Numbered from the stretch's first letter, positions 26,259-35,569 are shown. The stretch: 64,000 nucleotides of DNA from Halothece sp. PCC 7418 (GCF_000317635.1 NC_019779.1:1674001-1738000); one strand, 5' to 3'. Made by a program: numbers and translations. Notes: generated by a model from the letters alone, not told the origin.

Positions 26259-26933
26259 TTAAGCAGGGCGTTCACCGAAAATGGTGCGCCCGAGTCGAAT
26301 CATGGTTGCTCCCGCTTCAATGGCGATCGCGTAATCGGCTGACATCCCCATGGAAAGTTCTTTCATCACCAGATGAGAGTATTTTTTTTCGGCAATTTCT
26401 TGGGCTAAATCACGAACTTTTTCAAATCCCGTCCGCATTTCATCAGGAGATTCCGTAAAGGGTAGAATCGTCATTAATCCTTGAATTTTCAAGTTTTGAT
26501 ATTGATCAAGAGTCGGCAGTGCAGTTAATAAGTCAGGGATCGTCCAACCATATTTGTTGGGATCAGGGAGAGGCTTCACTTGCAGGAGAACATTAGGAGG
26601 TGTCATCTTTAATTCTGCGCTGAGACGATCCAGACGTTCGGCAATTTTCGCGCGATCGCAGGTATGAATCCAATCAAAATGGGTCAAAGCCAGTTTGACT
26701 TTATTACTTTGAAGATGACCAATAAAATGCCAACAAATATCATCTAAATCTTGTAATTCTTCTTGTTTGGCAAGGGCTTCTTGAATTTTATTTTCACCAA
26801 AATCGCGAACGCCAGCAGCATAGGCTTCTCGGATTTTTTCTACTGAAACCGTTTTGGTAACAGCGATTAATCTGACATGGGGAGGAATAGTTTCACGAAG
26901 GTCTTGAATGCGTTTGGTTAGATCGACAGTCAT
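26259..26933 (-). CDS. pipY: PLP homeostasis protein PipY (YggS/COG0325)
   Basis: 224 residues: PHVRLIAVTKTVSVEKIREAY (PLP-binding Lys in VTK), DFGENKIQEAL, WHFIGHLQSNKVKL, MSADYAIAIEAG and MIRLGRTIFGER are all YggS signatures. Members hold PLP and keep vitamin B6 and amino-acid pools balanced; they have no known enzyme activity. In cyanobacteria the gene is co-transcribed with pipX, and here the two overlap by ATGA (26930-26933), which implies translational coupling. Confidence 0.95.
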   Translation of the reverse strand: MTVDLTKRIQDLRETIPPHVRLIAVTKTVSVEKIREAYAAGVRDFGENKIQEALAKQEELQDLDDICWHFIGHLQSNKVKLALTHFDWIHTCDRAKIAERLDRLSAELKMTPPNVLLQVKPLPDPNKYGWTIPDLLTALPTLDQYQNLKIQGLMTILPFTESPDEMRTGFEKVRDLAQEIAEKKYSHLVMKELSMGMSADYAIAIEAGATMIRLGRTIFGERPA

Positions 26934-27202
26934 TGAAAAATACGTTTATAAGTCTCACTCAAGGCGGAATGGTCTTCCTTAGCACCAAGGCGACGCAGTT
27001 TCCGTAACCGATTTTCGATGAGTAAACGGGCTTCCGACCGACTTTTGGGCTCAAAGGCTAACCCTTCCTCATTCACTGTTACCAGAAAAAACAGACGTTG
27101 CGCATAGAGCGTTGTAAAAATTTCTCGATTCGGCTCAATGATGCAAACTCGATACAGTAAGCCAAAAGTAGGGTGATTGAGATAGGTTTCGTTTGTATTC
27201 AT
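26930..27202 (-). CDS. pipX: PII-interacting protein PipX (NtcA co-activator)
   Basis: 90 residues with the PipX Tudor-like domain: ETYLNHPTFGLLYRVC, IEPNREIFTTLYAQRLFFLV and FEPKSRSEARLLIENRLRKL. PipX shuttles between PII (GlnB) and NtcA according to 2-oxoglutarate and ADP, and also binds PlmA. It is known only from cyanobacteria. It heads the pipX-pipY pair. I see no convincing GTA-N8-TAC NtcA box upstream. Confidence 0.95.
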   Translation of the reverse strand: MNTNETYLNHPTFGLLYRVCIIEPNREIFTTLYAQRLFFLVTVNEEGLAFEPKSRSEARLLIENRLRKLRRLGAKEDHSALSETYKRIFQ

Positions 27203-27248
27203 TCAACTTGTATGTGATTTTCGCCCAGAACTCTCGACAAATATCTGA

Positions 27249-27340
27249 TATAGCGCTACGCGCTGGGGAAGGGGTAAAGGTAAGCCATGAGTGGGTTTGT
27301 GGATTTTCATCTGTCAAACACCCGAATGAGTAATGCTATA
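27249..27340. mobile_element. short MITE-like element (TATAGC...GCTATA, 92 bp)
   Basis: Starts TATAGCGCTAC and ends GTAATGCTATA. Nine of the outer 11 bases match when inverted. The termini are the same hexamer as in the 163/151-bp MITEs, with TA at both edges, but the interior is unrelated. It lies directly upstream of pipX. The inverted repeats are short, so the call is tentative. Confidence 0.4.
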
Positions 27341-27436
27341 ACAGAAGAGGGGAATTCGATGATCGTTTCTCAAATATAGAGAACGATAAATAGATGATAT
27401 CTTGCTTTGGGCGCGATCGCATCACAAAATCCGATC

Positions 27437-27547
27437 TCAAGTGAGCCAATGTGAGTTCAGGGTTAACTTTGTATGATCATCAGGCAACATTAACTCATCA
27501 CCGAGGCTGAAGGTTTCAGTGTCACGGAAGGGGTCTTCTCGTCGCAC
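27437..27547 (-). CDS. possible 36-residue small protein or gene remnant
   Basis: A GTG-initiated frame on the minus strand, 16 bases beyond the monooxygenase stop. The translation begins RREDPFRDTETFSLG and ends NSHWLT, with a balanced composition unlike random AT-rich sequence. There is no clear ribosome site and no recognised family. It could be the tail of a lost gene. Confidence 0.22.
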   Translation of the reverse strand: MRREDPFRDTETFSLGDELMLPDDHTKLTLNSHWLT

Positions 27548-27563
27548 TGAGATAAATAACCTA

Positions 27564-28606
27564 TTAGGAGGCAACAGGCACATTCCGAAAATCGGGATTT
27601 TCGCGATCAACCTGATGAGCTTTTCTCTCTACGAACTTAAAACCAAGATTCAGTAACTTTAATTGCCGAAACACTTGATGTGGATCAGAAAGATGGGTTT
27701 TAGGTAAAGATTGTCCCATCGCCTTAAAAACCTGACCAAGGGGAACATTAATTTCATCTTGAAGCTGTAAGCAACGAGCAAAAACGGGTCCAAAAGCGGA
27801 AATGAGAGACCCTACACCCCCTCTCGCTTGTCCCCAACCGATATAAGCTAAGCCTTTATAGTCAGCTAAAAAAGAGCCACCATAACATTCAACAACTGAC
27901 CCTCGTACTCGTTGTAATTCTGGCGGTAAAAACGGATAGGCAACATAATAACCTGTGGCACAGACAATGAGATCAAAGGCTTCTCGCGTCCCATCGACAA
28001 ATTCCACCCATTCCCCCTCCAGTTGCTTCACTTGCGGTTGATAAGTGATTCGACCGTGTTTGATATAATAGGGAACTTCACTATTTAAGGTGGGATGTTT
28101 CTCAAAAATCCGATGTTGCGGTTTCGGCATCCCATAATCCTCATATTTGCCAAAAGTCACGCGAATGATTCCATAAGCCATGAGACGTTGTAGCCATTCT
28201 GGCATCCAACCGCGAATTAAATCTACCACTCTTCTTGGTTAGCAAAAGTGACTTGCCAAAGATTATTTTCAATCGGTCGCACATCGGAAACTTTTTGATT
28301 CAGTTCGATATGAGGGCGTAACTGGAAATAGTCAGCAAAGCTACAAAGGTAATCCCACATTTGTTGTGCACTGGGAAAATCGGGATAATGTTTCGGCATC
28401 GGGAAATGGGAAAATTGAGTGACTTTTTTCGAGGAAATAATGTGAGCCGTTTCATAAACGCCGTGATACCAATTGCCACCAATCTCATCACTTGCATCCA
28501 CTTGATCGTAGGGAATGTTTGCTGCTTTCAGGGCTTGGGCAATTCCTAAACCGACAAAGCCAGCACCGATGATTAATTGTTTATCTTTGGTGTTCTTCAT
28601 GATCAT
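27564..28606 (-). pseudogene. flavin-containing monooxygenase, internal deletion with frameshift
   Basis: The N-terminal part (28223-28606) has the FAD motif IIGAGFVGLGIAQAL and DEIGGNWYHGVYETAH and stops after VTFANQEEW. The C-terminal part (27564-28229) resumes in another frame with VDLIRGWMPEWLQRL, FDLIVCATGYYVAYPFLP and EINVPLGQVFKAMGQ. The region of about 80 residues that normally lies between, carrying the NADPH-binding GxGxxG, is absent, and the two frames meet at about 28225 with no spacer. The deletion removed the cofactor site and shifted the frame, so neither half should work. It overlaps the upstream SDR gene by four bases (28603-28606). Confidence 0.85.
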
Positions 28607-29412
28607 TGTTTGGGTTTCAAGGCTTCACTTCCCCAATCTACGATACGAGGAAAATATCGTTTCAGTAAGGAGAGGGTTTTCGCAGTTTGATCGGGAAAAA
28701 CGTGCAGTTGGTTGCGTTTGATCGCTTTGATCGCTGCTGCAATGACTTTTTCGGGATCCGTTGCCATCTCATCAGAAATACCACTGGTTTCTTGAGCAAG
28801 AGTGCCATATTGTTCTGATTGTAAAAGGGGAGTCCGACTAAAAAAAGGATAAACCCCTGTTACTTTCACGTTGTACCGTTTGACTTCATTAAAGAGTCCT
28901 TCTGTAAAGCCCCTTAAGCCAAATTTACTTGCGCCATAGTGTGCCATTCCCGCAGGCGCAATGTGTCCAGCAAGAGAGGAAATATTGACAATATGACCGT
29001 GTTGACGGCTAACCATATCAGCCATAAACAGGGAACTTAAGCGCATGGGGGCGAGTAGATTCACTTGCATTAACTGTTCCCACTTTGCAGAAGGGACTTC
29101 ATCCATGCGACCATATAAACCAATGCCCGCGTTATTAATTAAGATATCAATGGGAATATTCAAGGCTTTGACGGCTTCATAGAATCTTTGTGCGCCATCG
29201 GGAGTGGATAAATCGAGTCCTAGACAGGCGATCACTTTGCCCGTTTGAACTTCCTTTTGAATCGCTGCCACTTTCTCTTGCAGGATGCTTTCATTGAGAT
29301 CAGTCAAAATCAAGTGACTGCCTGCTTGCAGGAGTTGGCGGGTAAATTGTTGACCAAAGCCTCCAGCTGCACCAGTCAGCGCGATCGCGCTGTTTTTTAA
29401 TTCTGTCATCAT
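28603..29412 (-). CDS. short-chain dehydrogenase/reductase
   Basis: A 269-residue classical SDR: ALTGAAGGFGQQFTR (TGxxxGxG), LILTDLNE (acidic residue after beta-2, pointing to NAD preference), INNAGIGLYG, NISSLAGHIAP, catalytic Tyr and Lys in HYGASKFG, then a C-terminal extension. The nearest kind is the acyl/retinol-type SDR seen beside FMO genes. It begins immediately after the stop of the preceding SDR gene (TAGATG) and overlaps the broken FMO gene, so the three were an operon. Confidence 0.9.
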   Translation of the reverse strand: MMTELKNSAIALTGAAGGFGQQFTRQLLQAGSHLILTDLNESILQEKVAAIQKEVQTGKVIACLGLDLSTPDGAQRFYEAVKALNIPIDILINNAGIGLYGRMDEVPSAKWEQLMQVNLLAPMRLSSLFMADMVSRQHGHIVNISSLAGHIAPAGMAHYGASKFGLRGFTEGLFNEVKRYNVKVTGVYPFFSRTPLLQSEQYGTLAQETSGISDEMATDPEKVIAAAIKAIKRNQLHVFPDQTAKTLSLLKRYFPRIVDWGSEALKPKQ

Positions 29413-30387
29413 CTAAATCTTCGGTGAGGGCAAAATTCCTAATAGCAGGATAAACCAAGGCACTTTGAGATCAGGAAGCAACCAAGAATAGCTTCTCAAA
29501 GCAGGGACAGCAGAAGGAAGAATAAACTTCAGAGACCGCAGAGACGCTGGACAATTCCCCGCTTGATCTTTAATTTTATACCGTTGAGCCAGTTCCGCTA
29601 CAACCTGCACTTTCCCTGTATAGCGTTGTGGATTTGGATCGCCAGCTAGGGCAGCAATGACACGACCTGTGAAAAGGGGCGTTTCCCAATTATAGCGATC
29701 GCGCAGAACCGATTGTTGCGGATCAAGATTCTCTTCTCCCTGCATCTGTTCCGCAAACTCGCTAAATAGTTCTGTACCGACAATGCCGGGCCAAAGGGCA
29801 ACCGAGGTAATATTTTCTGATTTTAATTCCACTGCCATATCTGCTGCAAGACGATCACAGGCAGCTTTTCCTACCCCATAGGCTGCCCCAAAAATGTAAG
29901 ACATTCCCCCCCAAGAAGAAATAGTACAAATCAAGCCCTGTTTCCGTTTACTCATCAACCGCGCAGCATAGAGACTCGCCACATAATGACTCCGCAACCC
30001 CACATCTGCGATCGCATCCCACAGAGTCGGGTCATTTTTCCAAAACGGTTCTCCTGAGGCTTCTGCTAAGGCTTTAACCCCCGCAAAAACATTATTGACT
30101 AAAAGGTCAAGCTGTCCATTTTGTTCTTGTTCAATCTGTTCAAATAACTGTCTAACTTGTTCATCATCACTATGATCCACCTGTACTGGAATACAAGTTC
30201 CCCCTGCTGCTTCTACTGCAGCTTGAGTCTCGGTCAAACTTCCCGCTTGATCGCCTGTCGTGTTTAAGGTACGACCCGTTAGATAAACCGTTGCGCCAGC
30301 TTCTGCTAACCCAATGGCGATTCCTTTCCCGATCCCGCGAGTTGCACCCGTTACCAGTGCGACTTTATTACTCAGCGTTTTTGTCAT
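29413..30387 (-). CDS. SDR family oxidoreductase (DHRS1-like)
   Basis: 324 residues: ALVTGATRGIGKGIAIGLAE, VNNVFAG (a DHRS1-type variant of NNAG), ISSWGGMSYIFGAAYGVGKA with catalytic Ser, Tyr and Lys, and ALWPGIVGTE. A hydrophobic C-terminal 45 residues (SWLLPDLKVPWFILLLGILP) may anchor it to membranes. The substrate is unknown; a lipid or terpenoid carbonyl would suit the family. It is the first gene of the SDR-SDR-FMO run and diverges from crtD. Confidence 0.9.
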   Translation of the reverse strand: MTKTLSNKVALVTGATRGIGKGIAIGLAEAGATVYLTGRTLNTTGDQAGSLTETQAAVEAAGGTCIPVQVDHSDDEQVRQLFEQIEQEQNGQLDLLVNNVFAGVKALAEASGEPFWKNDPTLWDAIADVGLRSHYVASLYAARLMSKRKQGLICTISSWGGMSYIFGAAYGVGKAACDRLAADMAVELKSENITSVALWPGIVGTELFSEFAEQMQGEENLDPQQSVLRDRYNWETPLFTGRVIAALAGDPNPQRYTGKVQVVAELAQRYKIKDQAGNCPASLRSLKFILPSAVPALRSYSWLLPDLKVPWFILLLGILPSPKI

Positions 30388-30539
30388 GCTTTCCCCTTTC
30401 AGAAACGACGGACTTGCGCCATTGCTTGCTCTTTAAAATCTTAGCGAAGCCGATTGATTGTGCCGATTCTGACCAGCCACAGTTGAGACGGAAAAAGATA
30501 CAAAAGTTTACAATAGAGACAGTCTTTTCTCATATTGCT

Positions 30540-32063
30540 ATGTCAAACTCAGTCGTTGTTATTGGTGCTGGAATTGGTGGCTTGACCGCAGGTGCATTAC
30601 TCGCTAAGCGCGGTTATTCCGTCACTGTCTATGATCAGGCGTATATTGCGGGGGGATGTGCTTCTACGTTTAAACGTCACGGTTTTACTTTTGATGTCGG
30701 GGCGACGCAAGTGGCGGGCTTAGAAAAAGACGGGATTCATGAACAAATCTTTACAGAATTAGGAATGGATGTTCCTCCTGCAACTCCTTGTGACCCTGCT
30801 TGTGCGGTTTATCTTCCTGGAGAAACCACTCCCATTAATATTTGGCGCGATCCCAAAAAATGGCGCGAAGAACGAAATCGACAGTTTCCAGGGAGCGAAC
30901 CGTTTTGGCGTGTAATGGAAACCTTATTTGCAGCGAGTTGGCGGTTTCAAGCGCGTGACCCTGTCCTTCCTCCGCGTAACTTCTGGGATCTTTGGCAACT
31001 GATTTCTGCGGTGCGACCTGATACGCTGATTACATTACCGTTTGCGTTGCTAACCGTTGGCGACTTGTTACGACTCTTCCGACTGTATGACGATAAACGG
31101 TTACGAACCTTTCTCGATATGCAGTTAAAACTCTATTCCCAAGTGAATGCGGATGAAACGGCTTTGCTATATGCTGCGACCGCTTTAGGGGTTTCTCAAG
31201 CCCCACAAGGATTATGGCATTTACAAGGGAGTATGCAGGTTTTAAGCACGCGTCTGGTTAAAGGCTTAAGAAAACACGGCGGACAAATTAAACTGCGTCA
31301 TTCGGTGCAAAGAGTGCATTGTGAGAAAGGATGTATTACTGGAGTTACTGTTTGCAATGATCAAACGGGGGAAACGTGGCGAGACCAAGCAGATGCGGTG
31401 ATAGCAAATGTGACAGTACAAAATTTATTAAAGTTATTAGCTAATCGGGATAATTCCTTTGGGAGTGCTGATCTTTTCTTACGGCGATATCAAAAGCGAG
31501 TGGAAAACTTACCGTCTGCAAATGGGGCGTTTGTGCTTTATTTAGGGGTGGATCGCCGTGCAATTCCCAAAAACTGTCCTCCTCATTTACAATTTCTCTA
31601 TGACTATGAAGGCGTTGTCGGTGAGAAAAACTCGTTATTTGTTTCAGTGAGTAAACCAACGGATGGACGCGCACCCGAAGGACAAGCCACGATTACAGCG
31701 TCTTCTTTTACAGATGTGACGCAATGGTGGACAAAAACCCCTGAAGAATATGAAGCCTTAAAGGAAGATTATGTGAAAACCGCAATACAACGCCTCAGTC
31801 AATATTTCCATCTCACTCCAGAAACGATTATCCATCAAGAAGCTGCAACCCCGAGAACATTTGCACGTTTTACAGCGCGGGAATCAGGATATGTGGGAGG
31901 ATTAGGACAGAGAGTTTCTACCTTTGGTCCGTTTGGGTTTGCGAATCGGACTCCGATTGAGAATCTCTGGTTAGTGGGAGACTGTACTCATCCTGGAGAG
32001 GGAACCGCAGGGGTGAGTTATTCTGCGTTAACTGCTGTCCGTCAGATGGAAGCCAAGCAGTAA
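30540..32063 (+). CDS. crtD: carotenoid C-3',4' desaturase CrtD
   Basis: 507 residues of the CrtI-like FAD desaturase/isomerase superfamily: VVVIGAGIGGLTAGALLAKR, YDQAYIAGGCASTFKRHGFT, FDVGATQVAG, and at the end WLVGDCTHPGEGTAGVSYSA. Cyanobacterial CrtD inserts the 3',4' double bond in myxol-type (myxoxanthophyll) carotenoids; this sequence fits that clade from memory of Slr1293. The ATG at 30540 is chosen because the flavin motif follows directly and the 83 codons before it do not resemble the family. It shares a 150-base divergent promoter region with the SDR operon. Confidence 0.88.
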   Translation: MSNSVVVIGAGIGGLTAGALLAKRGYSVTVYDQAYIAGGCASTFKRHGFTFDVGATQVAGLEKDGIHEQIFTELGMDVPPATPCDPACAVYLPGETTPINIWRDPKKWREERNRQFPGSEPFWRVMETLFAASWRFQARDPVLPPRNFWDLWQLISAVRPDTLITLPFALLTVGDLLRLFRLYDDKRLRTFLDMQLKLYSQVNADETALLYAATALGVSQAPQGLWHLQGSMQVLSTRLVKGLRKHGGQIKLRHSVQRVHCEKGCITGVTVCNDQTGETWRDQADAVIANVTVQNLLKLLANRDNSFGSADLFLRRYQKRVENLPSANGAFVLYLGVDRRAIPKNCPPHLQFLYDYEGVVGEKNSLFVSVSKPTDGRAPEGQATITASSFTDVTQWWTKTPEEYEALKEDYVKTAIQRLSQYFHLTPETIIHQEAATPRTFARFTARESGYVGGLGQRVSTFGPFGFANRTPIENLWLVGDCTHPGEGTAGVSYSALTAVRQMEAKQ

Positions 32064-32216
32064 CCAGTCATCTCATGATATTACTTGTCCTCGAAGCAGA
32101 AAAGATTATCTCAATTATTCCACTTCATTCAACGTGGAGGGATGTTTTAATGTGGGATGATACTGATGTGGAATGATTCTCTATTCTGAAGGATTAGTGG
32201 AAAAGGAAAAGTTAGC

Positions 32217-32915
32217 GTGATAGATGAAACAGAATTACTTAATATAGCACTTAATAATCTTAGAAAAGTTTTAGCATTTAATCCCTACAAAAGTTATCCA
32301 AATGTTAATAGTCGAGAAGATTTTCAAAATTTAATAGCATCAGATCCTGCATTTGGAATCTTAGGATTAGATGATGAAAGATATATTATCGCTAGAGTTG
32401 GAGGTAATTTAGTTACTTCTTTACATCGTAAACTGGGCGATATGTATCAAGCTCTATTTAGTTACCTTTTGAAAGAAACATTTGATTTGAATGAAAATGA
32501 TCTACATTTTAGTGTAGAAGTTCAAATTGGCGATCGCGCTCAAATTCGCTCTACTGATGGACTCATTCCGAAAAATAAATTTAATCCACGGATTCCTCAA
32601 ACCTGGAGAAACTATCAAGGAATTGGTTTTGAAGTTCGCTCTTGTTATCAAATCGGTGATTCAAAAAGAATTCAAGCAGATTACGATATGTCCCTTGCTT
32701 TAAAGTCTTACAAAATTCTCCCGATTATGTTAATTTTCTGCGATACTTCACTAAAAAGTCCAATAACAAGATTATCCAAAAGCTGGGAACTATATGAAGG
32801 AATGAGTAGCTTTGACTTAGTGGAAATAATCACTGGTTTTAATCTCTATAACTTCTTAGAGAATAATTCTTCTCTTTTTCAGCAAGAAGTAGATCAAATT
32901 TTATCTAACCTCTAA
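32217..32915 (+). CDS. probable type II restriction endonuclease, family not recognised
   Basis: A 232-residue soluble protein starting at GTG 32217. Asp114 in RSTDGLI, then FEVRS (Glu139-Val-Arg141) on a predicted strand, followed by ADYDMSLALKSY and a hydrophobic strand ILPIMLIFCDT, resemble a PD-(D/E)xK core with Arg in place of Lys. The main evidence is context: it converges with, and overlaps by 11 bases, a SPPY DNA methyltransferase. It is more AT-rich than its neighbours and has only one HIP1-like site, which suggests transfer. It could also be another protein associated with methylation. Confidence 0.55.
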   Translation: MIDETELLNIALNNLRKVLAFNPYKSYPNVNSREDFQNLIASDPAFGILGLDDERYIIARVGGNLVTSLHRKLGDMYQALFSYLLKETFDLNENDLHFSVEVQIGDRAQIRSTDGLIPKNKFNPRIPQTWRNYQGIGFEVRSCYQIGDSKRIQADYDMSLALKSYKILPIMLIFCDTSLKSPITRLSKSWELYEGMSSFDLVEIITGFNLYNFLENNSSLFQQEVDQILSNL

Positions 32916-34224
32916 TCAAAATTGCAGTTTCGTAAAGACGTTTTCTTCCGCCTCGCTTGCGAAAAGAAACAATTTTTTCTACTTCAAATCCTTCATGTCT
33001 GAAAAGTTTCCCTAAAATAGATTCGGTAAAAATTTCCACTCCTGAAAGTCGAGAATTTCCCACAACATAAGCTCCCCGAAACTCCTCGGCTTTAACTTCC
33101 TTTAAACTTTTAATATGTTTCCACATATCAATAAAATATTTCGTTGCATAGTTACACATTAAAATACTTTTATCCTTCAATTCTTCATAATAACAAAGAT
33201 ATGTTTGAAGCTCAGGGGGAACAGTAATTAATTCACTTTGTAAGTTAGAAGTGGCTTTTCCCCAAGTCCCACCAACTGCATTTAAATCAATTTCAGTCGC
33301 TTCTTGAACTCGGCTTAAAACTTCCATAAAATAAAGTTGTGGTCTGGTTTGATGAACATAGCTATAACGATTAGGATAAGGAGGTGATGTAATGACAAAA
33401 TCAGCGCAAGTATCAATTTGTTGCCTTAAATTATTCGTTGCATTTCCTAATTTAACTTGTCCAAGTTCTGAATATGAAATTTCTTCTCGGTTTAAACTGC
33501 TCAAATCTTCTAAGACTACCCTTAGGTTTTTATTAAGTTCATCTAAAACATTGATTTTTCTAGTATGATTATCATCGAAGGTAATTGTCGGATGATTTCT
33601 ATGAATATTTGCACAATCTAAACAGGTATTATTGACAGCAACCCATAAATAATCTTGAATAGATAAGTATTTTGAATCTAACATTACTTCACGACAAATT
33701 AGCAAATTTTTGAGAACATCTTTTTTCCACCAGCGAAAAACATTGTGAATAATTGGGAGGTTTGTTTTCAAAAGACTGACTACAGTTTCAATTGATTCTT
33801 CTTGATATTGGGTGATTAAATTAGAAACTTCATTGAAATAGTTATCAAACTGATCAAGACTATTCAGATCCCATCTGAGAGATTTATCCGTAACTTGTTG
33901 CAATAAAGGATTAATTTCAAGACCAAGGGTTTTGATTCCGTGCTTTTGACATTCGATGGAGGTTGTTCCTTTCCCACTAAATGGATCAATAACAAAATGT
34001 TCTCTTGTAATGTTCCATTTTTGAATTAAATATCTCACTAAAGCAGGAGAATAGCTAGGAGTAAGACGATACCATCGATGAATTGATTCTTGTTGTCCTG
34101 CTTTAAAGGTAATATCACCGATATCTACTTCTTCATATTCAAAGCCAGACTCTCGAATCGTCTCATAAAAATCTCTTTGAGTCTGATCGATATTTGTTTG
34201 AAATAGTGAAAGTTGTTGAAACAT
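32905..34224 (-). CDS. type II DNA methyltransferase (N4-cytosine or N6-adenine)
   Basis: 439 residues. The SAM-binding motif FVIDPFSGKGTTSIECQ (near 97-113) precedes the catalytic motif FVITSPPYPNRYSY (near 285). S-P-P-Y is typical of N4-cytosine methylases but also occurs in some adenine methylases. The long stretch between the motifs is probably the target-recognition domain. No recognition sequence can be inferred. It pairs with the convergent putative nuclease gene. It is AT-rich and devoid of HIP1 sites, consistent with transfer. Confidence 0.88.
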   Translation of the reverse strand: MFQQLSLFQTNIDQTQRDFYETIRESGFEYEEVDIGDITFKAGQQESIHRWYRLTPSYSPALVRYLIQKWNITREHFVIDPFSGKGTTSIECQKHGIKTLGLEINPLLQQVTDKSLRWDLNSLDQFDNYFNEVSNLITQYQEESIETVVSLLKTNLPIIHNVFRWWKKDVLKNLLICREVMLDSKYLSIQDYLWVAVNNTCLDCANIHRNHPTITFDDNHTRKINVLDELNKNLRVVLEDLSSLNREEISYSELGQVKLGNATNNLRQQIDTCADFVITSPPYPNRYSYVHQTRPQLYFMEVLSRVQEATEIDLNAVGGTWGKATSNLQSELITVPPELQTYLCYYEELKDKSILMCNYATKYFIDMWKHIKSLKEVKAEEFRGAYVVGNSRLSGVEIFTESILGKLFRHEGFEVEKIVSFRKRGGRKRLYETAILIRG

Positions 34225-34346
34225 TGCTACAATTTTAAGATAAGGTGTTTAAATATAACATACCTCATTTCCTAAGTCTCTTTCATGGAGTTAGGTTGAA
34301 TTGATCCTAACTAAAACTATAATAATTGATGGTCTATTTATTAACG

Positions 34347-35564
34347 ATGCTACCTGTTAAAGACGCAGAAAATCTTATTTTAAACACAATCGAACCCTTA
34401 ACAGAAACTGAACCAGTTACGCTTGATGCAGTTGCGGGGAGGATTCTCGCTCAAGCTGTTACCAGTGAGTTAGACTACCCCCATGAGGATAATTCGGCGA
34501 TGGATGGCTATGCAGCGCGATCGCGCGATCTCTCTTCCGCAAGCCCTGATCAACCCGTCACTTTAGAAATTATAGAAGAAATCCCAGCAGGTGTTTCCCC
34601 CCGTCACCCGTTACAAACTGGACAAGCAGCCCGCATTTTTACGGGTGGTATTTTACCCCTTGGTGCGGATACGATTGTCATGCAAGAAGATACCCAGAAA
34701 GACGGGAATCAGGTTAAAATTTTCTCGGCTGCAACTGTGGGACAATTTATTCGGAAGCAGGGAAGTTTCTATCAGTCAAAACAGCCTTTATTACCCTCTG
34801 GAATTAAGATTAGTGCGCCAGAAATTGCGGTTTTAGCAGCGATGCAATGTCGAGAAATATCAGTCTATTGTCCGCCAAGAGTGAGCATTTTTTCCAGTGG
34901 AAATGAGTTAGTTAATCCCGAAGATAAATTACAGCGCGGACAACTGGTGGACTCGAATCAATCTGCTTTAAAAGAATTAGTGAAAGCACAAGGGGCGGTT
35001 GCAATTCCGTTAGGGATTATTAAAGATGAACCAGACTTAATAAAAAGCGCGATCGCGCAAGCCATTTCTTCTTCTGATATCGTCATTTCAACAGGTGGCG
35101 TTTCCGTTGGCGACTATGATTACATCGAAAACATTTTAACTGAATTAGGGGGAACAATTCAGATTAATTCCGTTGCCATTAAACCAGGAAAACCGTTAAC
35201 GTTTGCGACATTTCCTAATTGTTATTACTTTGGCTTACCCGGTAATCCTGTTTCTGCGCTGGTAACATTCTGGCGGTTTGTTGCCCCTGCAATTAAAAAA
35301 TTGAGTGGACAAAAAAGTAATTTAACACCAACATTTGTCAAAGCAAAAACACAACAAGAATTACGATCAGGGGGGAAACGAGAGACTTATTTATGGGGAA
35401 AAATAGAAGCCATTGCAGGAGAGTATGAATTTCACGTTGCTGGCGGAAGTTATAGTTCTGGTAATTTAATTAATCTGGCTCAAACCAATGCGTTAGCTAT
35501 TCTTCCTATTGGAACAAAATTTATTTCTGCACAAGAAACAGTAGAAGTTATGCTAATTTCATAA
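34347..35564 (+). CDS. moeA: molybdopterin molybdenumtransferase MoeA
   Basis: MoeA inserts molybdenum into adenylated molybdopterin for nitrate reductase and related enzymes. The 405-residue protein has LDYPHEDNSAMDGYAAR, RIFTGGILPLGADTIVMQED, VSIFSSGNELV, STGGVSVGDYDYI (catalytic MoaB-like loop) and FGLPGNPVSALVTFWRF. The start is uncertain: ATG 34347 gives the family-like MLPVKDAENLI, while ATG 34329 adds six residues. A long heptad tract follows it. Confidence 0.93.
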   Translation: MLPVKDAENLILNTIEPLTETEPVTLDAVAGRILAQAVTSELDYPHEDNSAMDGYAARSRDLSSASPDQPVTLEIIEEIPAGVSPRHPLQTGQAARIFTGGILPLGADTIVMQEDTQKDGNQVKIFSAATVGQFIRKQGSFYQSKQPLLPSGIKISAPEIAVLAAMQCREISVYCPPRVSIFSSGNELVNPEDKLQRGQLVDSNQSALKELVKAQGAVAIPLGIIKDEPDLIKSAIAQAISSSDIVISTGGVSVGDYDYIENILTELGGTIQINSVAIKPGKPLTFATFPNCYYFGLPGNPVSALVTFWRFVAPAIKKLSGQKSNLTPTFVKAKTQQELRSGGKRETYLWGKIEAIAGEYEFHVAGGSYSSGNLINLAQTNALAILPIGTKFISAQETVEVMLIS

Positions 35565-35569
35565 GTCCA

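Larger units (their letters stand above)
27203..27563. other. 361-bp region between pipX and the broken monooxygenase gene
   Basis: Contains a 92-bp MITE-like element (27249-27340) and a near-perfect inverted repeat (ATCGTTTCTC near 27363 with GAGAACGAT near 27380). It also holds a HIP1 site and a possible 36-codon reading frame on the minus strand (27437-27547). The pipX promoter should lie here. Confidence 0.5.

Noticed and set aside
32075-32176. 34-codon ATG frame between crtD and the putative restriction gene
   Set aside because: No ribosome site, no recognised family and too short to separate from chance in AT-rich DNA.
32217-34224. Part of a larger defence island (BREX, DISARM or similar)
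   Set aside because: Only two genes; flanked by crtD and moeA, with no helicase, PLD nuclease or PglX-like partners.
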